Notes under the pieces: model-generated
Databases searched by the model: none
Seen by the model: only the letters and a program-made list of their open reading frames with translations
Told to the model about the DNA's origin: nothing
Made by a program: the position numbers and the translations under genes
NCBI GenBank assembly: GCA_016938515.1
Contig: JAFGUM010000275.1
Coordinates: 1 to 5,087, forward strand
DNA from: Spirochaetales bacterium
GTDB taxonomy: Bacteria; Spirochaetota; Spirochaetia; Treponematales; UBA12059
DNA length: 5,087 nt
Reading direction: 5' to 3'
In this document: one piece after another, positions 1 to 5,087 of the stretch
Numbering within the stretch: the stretch's first letter is position 1
How the letters are laid out: every line of letters begins with the position of its first letter

Positions 1-323
1 ACGCGTCTGTAGCTTCCAGAGACGTGCCGGGACTCCGTGCCGGGCAGCGCTACAGCGCATTCCTCGAGATCAATCACAGCTTTGATTACAACGACGCCTG
101 GCCGCAGAGCACGCGGAAAGGCGATCCCGATTGGTCTGGAGCAAACGGGCAGCCATCCGTGGTCTACGCGACGGATTTTTTCGCGGGGAGCGGAAGCGCG
201 GTACGCTTCGAACCGATCGGCCAGGGTTCTGTAGACGGTTCCGATGGCGTTTTAAGGCCCGGCCTCGACGGCCTGACCACCGCCCTGTCCATACTCGGCG
301 CGGCGACCATCACGAGTCGCTGA
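1..323 (+). CDS. C-terminal part of an unrecognised protein (5' end outside window)
   Basis: The reading frame is open from the first complete codon at position 3 to the TGA at 321-323, giving 106 residues with no stop, so the gene most likely begins before the window. A GTG at 24 could serve as a start, but I see no convincing ribosome binding site before it and the frame is open upstream. Visible segments are a run rich in aromatic and acidic residues (LEINHSFDYNDAWP), then SGANGQPSVVYATDFF, then a C-terminal GLDGLTTALSILGAATI. The even mix of hydrophobic and polar stretches suggests a folded beta-rich extracytoplasmic domain. The pattern recalls the C-terminal part of DUF2271-like predicted periplasmic proteins, but this is a weak impression from memory. 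The gene converges on the flavodoxin gene, with 32 bp between stop codons. Function is unknown; that the frame is coding is likely. Confidence 0.6.
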   Translation, partial: ASVASRDVPGLRAGQRYSAFLEINHSFDYNDAWPQSTRKGDPDWSGANGQPSVVYATDFFAGSGSAVRFEPIGQGSVDGSDGVLRPGLDGLTTALSILGAATITSR

Positions 324-346
324 TACTGGGTAGCGGGTTTCCAGTA
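324..346. terminator. Small hairpin between convergent genes, possible bidirectional terminator
   Basis: TACTGG at 324-329 is perfectly inverted by CCAGTA at 341-346 around an 11-nt loop. The stem is only 6 bp and starts directly after the upstream TGA. No T-run follows on either strand, so it is not a textbook intrinsic terminator. A second near-palindrome, CTGAC-G-GTCAG, lies at 349-359 across the stop codon of the flavodoxin gene. The position between two convergent stops fits a transcription-ending role, but the structure is weak. Confidence 0.25.
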
Positions 347-355
347 GCCTGACGG

Positions 356-850
356 TCAGCGCAGCAGCGCGGCAACCTCGGTCGCCCACGTCTGCATGGC
401 TGCCGGGTCGCGGCGGTCCAGCGGTAAATCTTTGGGAACACCGAACATGACCCGCATGAGGCCCGGCATCGGGGCGTCGATTTTTCCCGGTACTATGGTG
501 TGGAGTTTCGCCCCCATCGTCGCGGCCGCGGAGGCAACGCCCTTCGCCATCGCGGAGGTCCAGCCTTTTCCCGATTTGCCGTACATGTACGAAACGGCGA
601 AGAGCGCCGTAGGCCGTTGAGACAGCGCCGCGGCGTTGGCGGCTATGTAGGCTGTCAGCGCCGGTACCGGACGCATGCCGTTTATCGGGGCGCCTAGCAC
701 GATGGCGTCGTAGCCGTCAGGCGATGCTGCCTGGTCGAAGGGCTTGACGTCAACCGTATGCCCGCCATCGCGCAGAGCCTGCGCCAGCACAGCGGCGTAT
801 TCCTGCGTAGTGCCAGTCTTTGTCCAGAACGCTACGAGTATCGTGCTCAT
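356..850 (-). CDS. Flavodoxin-domain protein (small FMN-binding redox protein)
   Basis: This 164-residue protein is predicted to bind FMN and carry electrons in the cytoplasm. It opens with a hydrophobic beta strand (STILVAFW, residues 2-9) followed by TKTGTTQEYA (10-19), which sits where flavodoxins have the phosphate-binding loop of S/T-x-T-G-N/x-T type. A second strand ending YDAIVLGAPINGMRP (47-61) matches the flavodoxin loop next to the isoalloxazine ring, and ALFAVSYMYG is the later core strand. Length and architecture resemble the stand-alone flavodoxin-domain family that includes HemG-like proteins rather than long-chain electron-transfer flavodoxins. I chose the ATG at 848-850 because AAGGGGGT (minus strand, 855-862) sits just before it; a start at 877 would place that site inside the gene. 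It is transcribed divergently from the 485-residue gene and converges on the partial gene at the left. The redox partner is unknown; protoporphyrinogen oxidase activity cannot be inferred from the sequence alone. Confidence 0.88.
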   Translation of the reverse strand: MSTILVAFWTKTGTTQEYAAVLAQALRDGGHTVDVKPFDQAASPDGYDAIVLGAPINGMRPVPALTAYIAANAAALSQRPTALFAVSYMYGKSGKGWTSAMAKGVASAAATMGAKLHTIVPGKIDAPMPGLMRVMFGVPKDLPLDRRDPAAMQTWATEVAALLR

Positions 851-854
851 ACGT

Positions 855-862
855 ACCCCCTT
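855..862 (-). promoter_or_regulatory. Ribosome binding site deciding the flavodoxin start
   Basis: Read on the minus strand this is AAGGGGGT, matching the ideal AAGGAGGT at seven of eight positions and ending four bases before the ATG at 850. It supports the start at 850 over the in-frame upstream ATG at 877. Confidence 0.7.
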
Positions 863-867
863 GTGGC

Positions 868-896
868 AGTATACCATGAGCGCCCTGAACTCGCCA
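868..896 (-). promoter_or_regulatory. Possible weak promoter for the flavodoxin gene
   Basis: On the minus strand a TATACT -10 box (868-873, five of six to TATAAT) is preceded after 17 bases by TGGCGA (891-896), only three of six to TTGACA. Transcription would start near 861, at the very edge of the ribosome binding site, giving an extremely short leader. The -10 is good and the -35 is poor, so this is tentative. Confidence 0.25.
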
Positions 897-909
897 GCAG
901 ACGAGGAGC

Positions 910-938
910 TTGTGAGGATTGACGAGCTGTCGTATCAT
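910..938 (+). promoter_or_regulatory. Probable sigma70-type promoter for the 485-residue protein gene
   Basis: TTGTGA (910-915, four of six to TTGACA) and TATCAT (933-938, five of six to TATAAT) are separated by exactly 17 bases. Transcription would start near 945, giving a leader of about 33 nt that contains the ribosome binding site at 963-968 and leads to the ATG at 978. The three signals agree with one another, and a promoter here excludes the earlier in-frame ATG at 876 as the main start. No operator-like palindrome is obvious around it. Confidence 0.45.
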
Positions 939-962
939 TGGCCAGGGTACACGTCGCGATGG

Positions 963-968
963 CAGGGG
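963..968 (+). promoter_or_regulatory. Ribosome binding site deciding the start of the 485-residue protein
   Basis: AGGGGG lies nine bases before the ATG at 978, an ordinary spacing. The alternative ATG at 876 has no purine-rich site before it, and the ATG at 984 would be 15 bases away, so 978 is preferred. Confidence 0.55.
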
Positions 969-977
969 GCAAGACTG

Positions 978-2435
978 ATGGGGATGAAGCTGTTTGGCAG
1001 GCGAAGCGCAAAGCGCGGGATGGAAGAATCCGCACCTGAAGCAACTCCCCTTGAGCCTATGGAGCCTCTTGTAGCGCTTGACGTGGACAAGCCACTCGAC
1101 GCGCTGGCCACACGCTTCATGTTTCCCCTGGCCTTCCAGGTTGGCGAGGTGCCAGTACGAGCCAGACCGCTGCGCTTGCGGATCGGTGCCGACGCGTTTA
1201 CCGGCACGACTGCTGGCCCCTGGTTTGTATGGAAAGCTCAGAGCCCCGCGGGTACGCTGAGCGGCTTTTGGCATCTACCGGGGCCAGAGGGTGACGAGAA
1301 AGCCGCCGCGTGGCAAAAAACCGCAGCGGCACTCGCGACCGCCGCTGCCATCAAGCTTAAAAGCTCGCTGGCGTCGCTGCCGTCAACCGCCCCGGTGCAG
1401 TTCAGCGCCGGCCCTTGCCCTGCCCCGTCTCTGCTCGGCAAGCCGGTGTTCCGGGTAGATTTCCGGTACGCCGCGCGAGGAAGCTTCCGGGAAGGCAGCG
1501 CGTACTCGCCGGTTGGCTATCCCCTCGTACTGGCTCGGGCTACCGGTTGCGACGGATCAGCCGCCGCGGACGACGCGATCGCCACGATGATCGCCGTGTC
1601 CAAAGCGCTGCCGGGGAATGCGCCAGACGGCTACTGGGCGGAGCGGGCGTTCAGGTTCTCGGGGGCGAATGACCGCCCCTACCTACCCGTCTACGAGCTT
1701 CTGAACCTGCTTTCTGATGATGACGCACGCCTCGTGGTGCAGAACAACCTGGTAATCAAGGCGCCTGGCGCGGCGCTCGGAGCGCTGTTCCTGTTCAAGA
1801 CCACGCTTCGTACCCCCGACGCGGAAGACCGTGAACGGGTCGAGCCGCCCCACTCGCTGGACCCGCAGCGCGTGTACCCCATGATGCCGGCTACCGTATT
1901 CGAGGATGGGCGGCTCTCGGCGCAGAACGCGTCCGCCAACCTGGAAGAGTTCCTGCGCCGCAACGATGAGGCGTACGAAGAGCTGTTCCAGGCGGTTCGC
2001 AGGGACGCGCTGTCGCTGTCAGAAGCGGGAGCGGCGCTGATACGCTCGGTGTACGTGGCTCAGGTGTACAGTACGAAGCGACGCGCCTTCGACGCGATGG
2101 TAACGGCTGGCAGGCCCTTTGACGAGTTCAAGGAGCTGTCGGAGCACGTCGCGAGGCGTGCTGTCGATACGAGCGGCCCCGAAACCATAGCCGCGGCCGT
2201 GTACGGCTCTGCCGAAGCGCTGGCGTTCGTACAGCGCTGGTGCTCTACTCGAAAAAAGCAATCGATCACCGACGAGCTGGAACGCATTGAAGCGACTCTC
2301 GCCGATGGTACCGCCGATATAGGCGCCCTGATTGACAGCAGAAGCTCTCTCCTTGACAAAGCCGCGACCATCGTTGAAACCGAGCGACGGGAAGACTCCG
2401 CCGCGGGCGCTAAAAGCGGCAAGTCCCGGACGTAG
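978..2435 (+). CDS. Unrecognised soluble protein of 485 residues
   Basis: I do not recognise this family. The long frame, its high-GC codon pattern and a matching promoter and ribosome binding site make it a real gene. There is no signal peptide and no clear membrane segment, so it is probably cytoplasmic. Residues 1-14 are basic (MKLFGRRSAKR), followed by an acidic, proline-rich linker (17-39). Residues 45-190 look mainly beta-stranded, with RARPLRLRIG, GPWFVWKAQ, GFWHLPGPEG and KPVFRVDFRY as strong stretches, interrupted by an alanine-rich helix (109-134). Residues 196-275 include YLPVYELLNLLSDDDARLVV, a leucine-rich helical segment. From about 318 to 470 the protein is charged and helical, ending in ITDELERIEA and a lysine-, serine- and glycine-rich tail (472-485), probably disordered. 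There are three cysteines (147, 191, 422) and no metal or nucleotide motif. It lies 84 bp before the exporter operon on the same strand and could be co-transcribed with it. Starts at 876 or 984 are less likely. Confidence 0.8.
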   Translation: MGMKLFGRRSAKRGMEESAPEATPLEPMEPLVALDVDKPLDALATRFMFPLAFQVGEVPVRARPLRLRIGADAFTGTTAGPWFVWKAQSPAGTLSGFWHLPGPEGDEKAAAWQKTAAALATAAAIKLKSSLASLPSTAPVQFSAGPCPAPSLLGKPVFRVDFRYAARGSFREGSAYSPVGYPLVLARATGCDGSAAADDAIATMIAVSKALPGNAPDGYWAERAFRFSGANDRPYLPVYELLNLLSDDDARLVVQNNLVIKAPGAALGALFLFKTTLRTPDAEDRERVEPPHSLDPQRVYPMMPATVFEDGRLSAQNASANLEEFLRRNDEAYEELFQAVRRDALSLSEAGAALIRSVYVAQVYSTKRRAFDAMVTAGRPFDEFKELSEHVARRAVDTSGPETIAAAVYGSAEALAFVQRWCSTRKKQSITDELERIEATLADGTADIGALIDSRSSLLDKAATIVETERREDSAAGAKSGKSRT

Positions 2436-2519
2436 CGCCGCTTCCGCGCGCCTGGGTCGCATCGCTGATCGAAGCCGCCGGGCTAATTATCCGGGTTTAC
2501 AAACATCAGGGGAATTGCG
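2436..2519 (+). other. 84-bp gap between the unknown gene and the exporter operon
   Basis: The first half is GC-rich and the second half (about 2483-2507) is noticeably A+T-richer, which would suit a promoter. However, the best -10-like words (AATTAT at 2485, TACAAA at 2498) have no acceptable -35 at normal spacing. CCGG at 2479-2482-type words recurs at 2491, giving only a four-base stem with no T-run, so I see no intrinsic terminator. Read-through from the upstream gene is therefore possible. Confidence 0.3.
2508..2513 (+). promoter_or_regulatory. Ribosome binding site of the ABC ATPase gene
   Basis: AGGGGA ends seven bases before the ATG at 2520, near-ideal spacing. It supports 2520 as the start rather than the internal in-frame ATGs at codons 5 and 12. 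Confidence 0.6.
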
Positions 2520-3467
2520 ATGCTACATGACATGAACGACGGTGACTCCGTGATGATCCGCTCCCGCGGACTAACCAAGGTATTCGGCTCGATCAGAGCG
2601 GTTGATGGCATCGATTTTGACATCGGCAAGGGCGAAGCCTTCGGGTTCCTCGGCCCCAACGGCGCGGGCAAGTCCACGGCCATGCGGATGATAGCAGGCG
2701 TGTCCCGGCGCAGCTCGGGCGACCTTACCATCCTGGGCATGGATCCAAACCGCTACGGGCCCGACATCCGCGGCCACCTCGGCGTCGTACCCCAGCAGGA
2801 CAACCTGGACACCGACATACGCGTCCGCGACAACCTGATCGTCTACGGCCGGTACTTCGGCCTACCGCTGTCCTATCTGCGGACAAAAGCCGACGAGTTG
2901 CTGGAGTTCGCGCAGCTGGAAGACAAGGCGGGAGCGAAAGTGGAAAGCCTTTCAGGCGGCATGAAGCGCCGCCTGACCATTGCGCGCGCCCTCGTCAACG
3001 AGCCGGAGATCCTCTTACTCGATGAGCCGACGACGGGGCTGGATCCCCAGGCGCGCCACATACTGTGGGACAGGCTGTTCCGCCTCAAGGAATCCGGCGT
3101 TACGCTCGTCATCACGACGCACTACATGGACGAAGCCGAACAACTGTGCGACCGCCTCATGGTGATGGACAAAGGCAGGATCATGGCCGAAGGCACGCCA
3201 GCCAACCTGATACGGCGATACTCGAGCAGGGAGGTAGTAGAGCTGCGCTTCGGTTCTGACAGGAACGAGGACGCGGCTAAAAGGCTCGAAGGAACGGGAG
3301 ACCGCATCGAGGTACTACCCGACCGGGTTCTGATCTACACAGACGACGGCGAGCGCGACCTGGAGCGCATCGTCGCGGGCGGGATGCGGCCGGTAACGAC
3401 GCTCGTGCGCCGATCGAGCCTCGAGGACGTGTTTCTCAGGCTCACCGGCAGGAGCCTGGTCGAATGA
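2520..3467 (+). CDS. ABC exporter ATP-binding protein, NodI/DrrA type
   Basis: This 315-residue cytoplasmic subunit hydrolyses ATP to power the membrane subunits encoded next to it. All nucleotide-binding motifs are intact: Walker A GPNGAGKST (45-53), Q-loop Gln92 in VVPQQDNLD, signature LSGGM (144-148), Walker B ILLLDE (164-169) with Glu169 as catalytic base, D-loop GLD (173-175) and switch His201 in ITTHYMDEAEQ. The region after about residue 225 is the C-terminal extension of the DrrA/NodI/CcmA-like subfamily, closing with SLEDVFLRLTGRSL, a conserved ending in that group. Length is normal for the family. The eleven residues before MIRSRGLTKVF are an unconserved N-terminal extension; a start at codon 12 is possible, but the ribosome binding site favours 2520. 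The stop overlaps the next start by four bases (ATGA), so it is the first gene of a translationally coupled operon. Substrate cannot be read from the ATPase; lipo-oligosaccharide (NodI), anthracycline (DrrA) and other amphiphiles are precedents only. Confidence 0.95.
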   Translation: MLHDMNDGDSVMIRSRGLTKVFGSIRAVDGIDFDIGKGEAFGFLGPNGAGKSTAMRMIAGVSRRSSGDLTILGMDPNRYGPDIRGHLGVVPQQDNLDTDIRVRDNLIVYGRYFGLPLSYLRTKADELLEFAQLEDKAGAKVESLSGGMKRRLTIARALVNEPEILLLDEPTTGLDPQARHILWDRLFRLKESGVTLVITTHYMDEAEQLCDRLMVMDKGRIMAEGTPANLIRRYSSREVVELRFGSDRNEDAAKRLEGTGDRIEVLPDRVLIYTDDGERDLERIVAGGMRPVTTLVRRSSLEDVFLRLTGRSLVE

Positions 3468-4303
3468 GGGCACGGTCAGAAGCAGCCTCGCTGCTGAGCG
3501 CACGCCGCAGCAGGAAAGCGATGCTGTTCGGCACCTGGTACGTAGCCGAGCACGGCCTGCGCACGATGAGCTCGTACGTTACCACCATCATTACCGGCAG
3601 CATCTTCAACCCGCTCATATACCTGTTCGCGCTTGGCATCGGCATAGGTTCGTACATAGACGCCAATGCTGGCGGCATCGGGCAGCAGGGCGTCAGCTAC
3701 CTCACCTTTGTCGGGCCGGCTCTGCTCGCCAGCGCCGGCTTGACGGCTGCCTTCGAGGAGACCACCTACGTCGTCATGGGCGGCTTCAGGTGGTCGCGAA
3801 TCTTCTGGGCGATGAACGCCACGCCGCTACGAGGCTCCCAGATCGCCAACGGCGTTCTGCTCGCCGCGGGGTTCAGAATCGTGTTTACCGTCGTCGCGTT
3901 CTGGCTGTTCCTGTTCGCTTTTGGCGCCGCGCCGTCGCCGTGGGCACCCCTGGCGATTCCGGCGGCAATTTTGTCGGCCCTGGCATTCGGGGCGGTGATG
4001 ATGGCCATAGCATGCCGCATCGAAGACGACGACAGCTGGTTTTCCATCATCTACCGCCTGGTCATAGCACCCATGTTCCTGTTCTCCGGTACGTTCTTCC
4101 CCGTTGAGCGCTACCCGCTGGGGCTCCGGTGGATAGCCTGGATATCGCCGCTGTGGCACGGCAGCCAGCTGGGCCGTGTGGCCAGCTATGGCCTCGAGCA
4201 GCCAGCCTGGCTGGTTATGGTGCACCTCGGGTACCTGGTCGCGCTGCTCGCCATCGGCATGCGGCTGTCCCACACGGGTTTTGAGCGGAGGCTGTCTAAA
4301 TGA
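3464..4303 (+). CDS. ABC-2 type permease, NodJ-like, first membrane subunit
   Basis: This 279-residue integral membrane protein is predicted to form half of the export channel driven by the adjacent ATPase. About six hydrophobic segments are visible: roughly residues 38-62, 77-97, 127-153, 160-183, 193-214 and 248-268. The basic amphipathic N-terminus (RRSRK, 14-18) precedes the first segment, as in ABC-2 permeases, where it packs against the ATPase. Family hallmarks are SYLTFVGPALLAS (78-90), GGFRWSRIFWAMNATPL (106-122, the cytoplasmic coupling region), FLFSGTFFPV (205-214) and ISPLWHGSQLGR (227-238). The length is normal. The ATG at 3464 overlaps the ATPase stop in an ATGA junction, and AGGAG (3450-3454) lies nine bases upstream, inside the ATPase gene. 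Its own stop overlaps the next gene in the same way. An acidic cluster, EDDD at 187-190, sits in a loop between membrane segments. The subunit most likely pairs with the second permease. Confidence 0.93.
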   Translation: MRARSEAASLLSARRSRKAMLFGTWYVAEHGLRTMSSYVTTIITGSIFNPLIYLFALGIGIGSYIDANAGGIGQQGVSYLTFVGPALLASAGLTAAFEETTYVVMGGFRWSRIFWAMNATPLRGSQIANGVLLAAGFRIVFTVVAFWLFLFAFGAAPSPWAPLAIPAAILSALAFGAVMMAIACRIEDDDSWFSIIYRLVIAPMFLFSGTFFPVERYPLGLRWIAWISPLWHGSQLGRVASYGLEQPAWLVMVHLGYLVALLAIGMRLSHTGFERRLSK

Positions 4304-5087
4304 ACCGCGGCGCGCCCGTACCGGGCTTCCTCTCGCAGATATACGCCGGCAGGGCGCACACGGTGGTGCTCCGCTCGCTGTACGCGCTCAAATCGTCGGC
4401 GTGGTTCGTCGTGCTGTCTGGCTTTTTCGAGCCGGTATTCTACCTGCTCGCGTTTGGCCTGGGGCTGGGAACGCTGGTGGGCAGGGTCGCGGGTCCGCTC
4501 GGGCACGCGGTCGGATACGCGGAGTTCATAGCGCCGGCCCTGCTCGCGACGTCGGCTATGAACGGCGCCATCTACGACTCAACCTGGAACGTGTTCTTCA
4601 AAATGCGTTTCGCAAAGCTGTACGACGGCATGGTGGCGACGTCGCTGGGAACTCTCGACATCGCTCTGGGCGAGATATGGTACGCGCTGCTGCGCGGCCT
4701 CGCGTACTCGATAGCCTTTACCCTGGTGATGTACGCGTTTGGCCTCATCCTGTCTCCCTGGGGACTCCTGGCCGTCCCTGCCGCGATGCTCGTCGCATTC
4801 GGCTTCGCCTCGTGCGGCATGGCACTGACGTCGTACATGACGACCTTCCAGCAGATGGACTGGATCAACTTCTTCCTGCTGCCAATGTTCATGTTCTCGG
4901 CGACGTTCTACCCTATCACCGTATACCCAGATTACATTCAGATGCTGGTGAAGGCGCTGCCACTGTGGCACGGAACGGAGATGATACGGGCGCTCACCCT
5001 CGGCCAGGTATCCTGGTCGATACTGTGGCACGTGCTGTATTTCGCGGTGATGTCCGCGGTCGGGCTGTACATGACGACCAGGCGGCT
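4300..5087 (+). CDS. ABC-2 type permease, NodJ-like, second membrane subunit (3' end outside window)
   Basis: The frame is open from the ATG at 4300 to the end of the window, giving 262 complete codons; as the family is about 260-280 residues, only a few are probably missing. GGAGG (4287-4291) lies eight bases before the start, which overlaps the previous stop in an ATGA junction. Hydrophobic segments lie near residues 35-60, 75-92, 127-149, 153-178, 189-206 and 237-258. The protein repeats the first permease's hallmarks in diverged form: EFIAPALLATSAMNGA (75-90), FFKMRFAKLYDGMVATSL (99-116, the cytoplasmic coupling region), FMFSATFYPI (196-205) and LPLWHGTEMIRAL (219-231). It is therefore a paralogue, not a fragment or frameshifted copy, of the gene before it. 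The likely role is the other half of a heterodimeric channel. Further operon genes may follow outside the window. Confidence 0.92.
   Translation, partial: MNRGAPVPGFLSQIYAGRAHTVVLRSLYALKSSAWFVVLSGFFEPVFYLLAFGLGLGTLVGRVAGPLGHAVGYAEFIAPALLATSAMNGAIYDSTWNVFFKMRFAKLYDGMVATSLGTLDIALGEIWYALLRGLAYSIAFTLVMYAFGLILSPWGLLAVPAAMLVAFGFASCGMALTSYMTTFQQMDWINFFLLPMFMFSATFYPITVYPDYIQMLVKALPLWHGTEMIRALTLGQVSWSILWHVLYFAVMSAVGLYMTTRR

Noticed and set aside
744..977. N-terminal extension of the 485-residue protein from 744 or from the ATG at 876
   Set aside because: The stretch from 744 lies opposite the flavodoxin gene, and the ATG at 876 lacks a ribosome binding site. A promoter at 910-938 and a site at 963-968 point to 978.
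847..1044. Minus-strand frame beginning MLQVRILPSRA, which resembles peptides wrongly predicted across tRNA genes
   Set aside because: The underlying DNA has no T-arm (GGTTCGA-type), no acceptor stem pairing and no anticodon arm. It overlaps the start of the 485-residue gene and its promoter, so the resemblance is chance.
2332..2381. Two perfect TTGACA boxes (2332 and 2353) near the end of the unknown gene as promoters for the ABC operon
   Set aside because: Neither has a -10-like hexamer at 16-18 bases; the words found there are GACAAA and GAAACC. They encode conserved-frame Asp/Lys codons and are probably chance.
2019..2462. Long minus-strand frames across the unknown gene and similar ones across the ABC genes
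   Set aside because: They are arginine-, serine- and proline-rich shadows typical of GC-rich DNA, overlap well-supported genes completely and have no recognisable motifs.
1..5087. Search for CRISPR, insertion sequence ends, attachment sites, tRNA or toxin-antitoxin genes
   Set aside because: I found no regularly spaced repeats, no long inverted repeats flanking any gene, no transposase or integrase motif and no tRNA-like structure.

Overview
The window is chromosomal-looking, GC-rich bacterial DNA (by eye about 60% G+C or slightly more) and densely coding. It holds five protein-coding genes, two of them cut by the window ends. I see no rRNA, tRNA, CRISPR array, transposase or phage gene. The host cannot be named with confidence. 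The layout of one NodI/DrrA-type ATPase followed by two NodJ-type permeases is typical of Actinomycetota and also occurs elsewhere. Codons such as ATA, GTA, AGG and even TTA are used freely, which is unlike extreme-GC streptomycetes. A moderately GC-rich Actinomycetota lineage or a GC-rich spirochaete would both fit; this is inference only.

Layout. Positions 1-323 (+) are the C-terminal end of an unrecognised protein with conserved-looking aromatic and NGQPS motifs. It converges on a small flavodoxin-domain protein (356-850, -), with a small hairpin between them. A 127-bp divergent spacer (851-977) separates the flavodoxin from an unrecognised soluble protein of 485 residues (978-2435, +). 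This spacer carries a good sigma70-type promoter reading right, a weaker one reading left, and a ribosome binding site for each gene. After an 84-bp gap comes a tight ABC exporter operon: ATPase (2520-3467), first ABC-2 permease (3464-4303) and second ABC-2 permease (4300 to beyond the window end). Each junction in this operon is a 4-nt ATGA overlap.

How the genes work together. The three transporter genes almost certainly form one machine: an ATPase homodimer driving a heterodimer of two related but divergent membrane subunits, in the type used to export drugs, lipids or glycolipids. No biosynthetic gene in the window identifies the cargo. The 485-residue protein lies upstream on the same strand with no obvious terminator between, so it could be co-transcribed with the exporter, but no functional link is shown. 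The flavodoxin and the partial protein are outside that unit. I found no clearly new system; the best candidate for novelty is the 485-residue protein.
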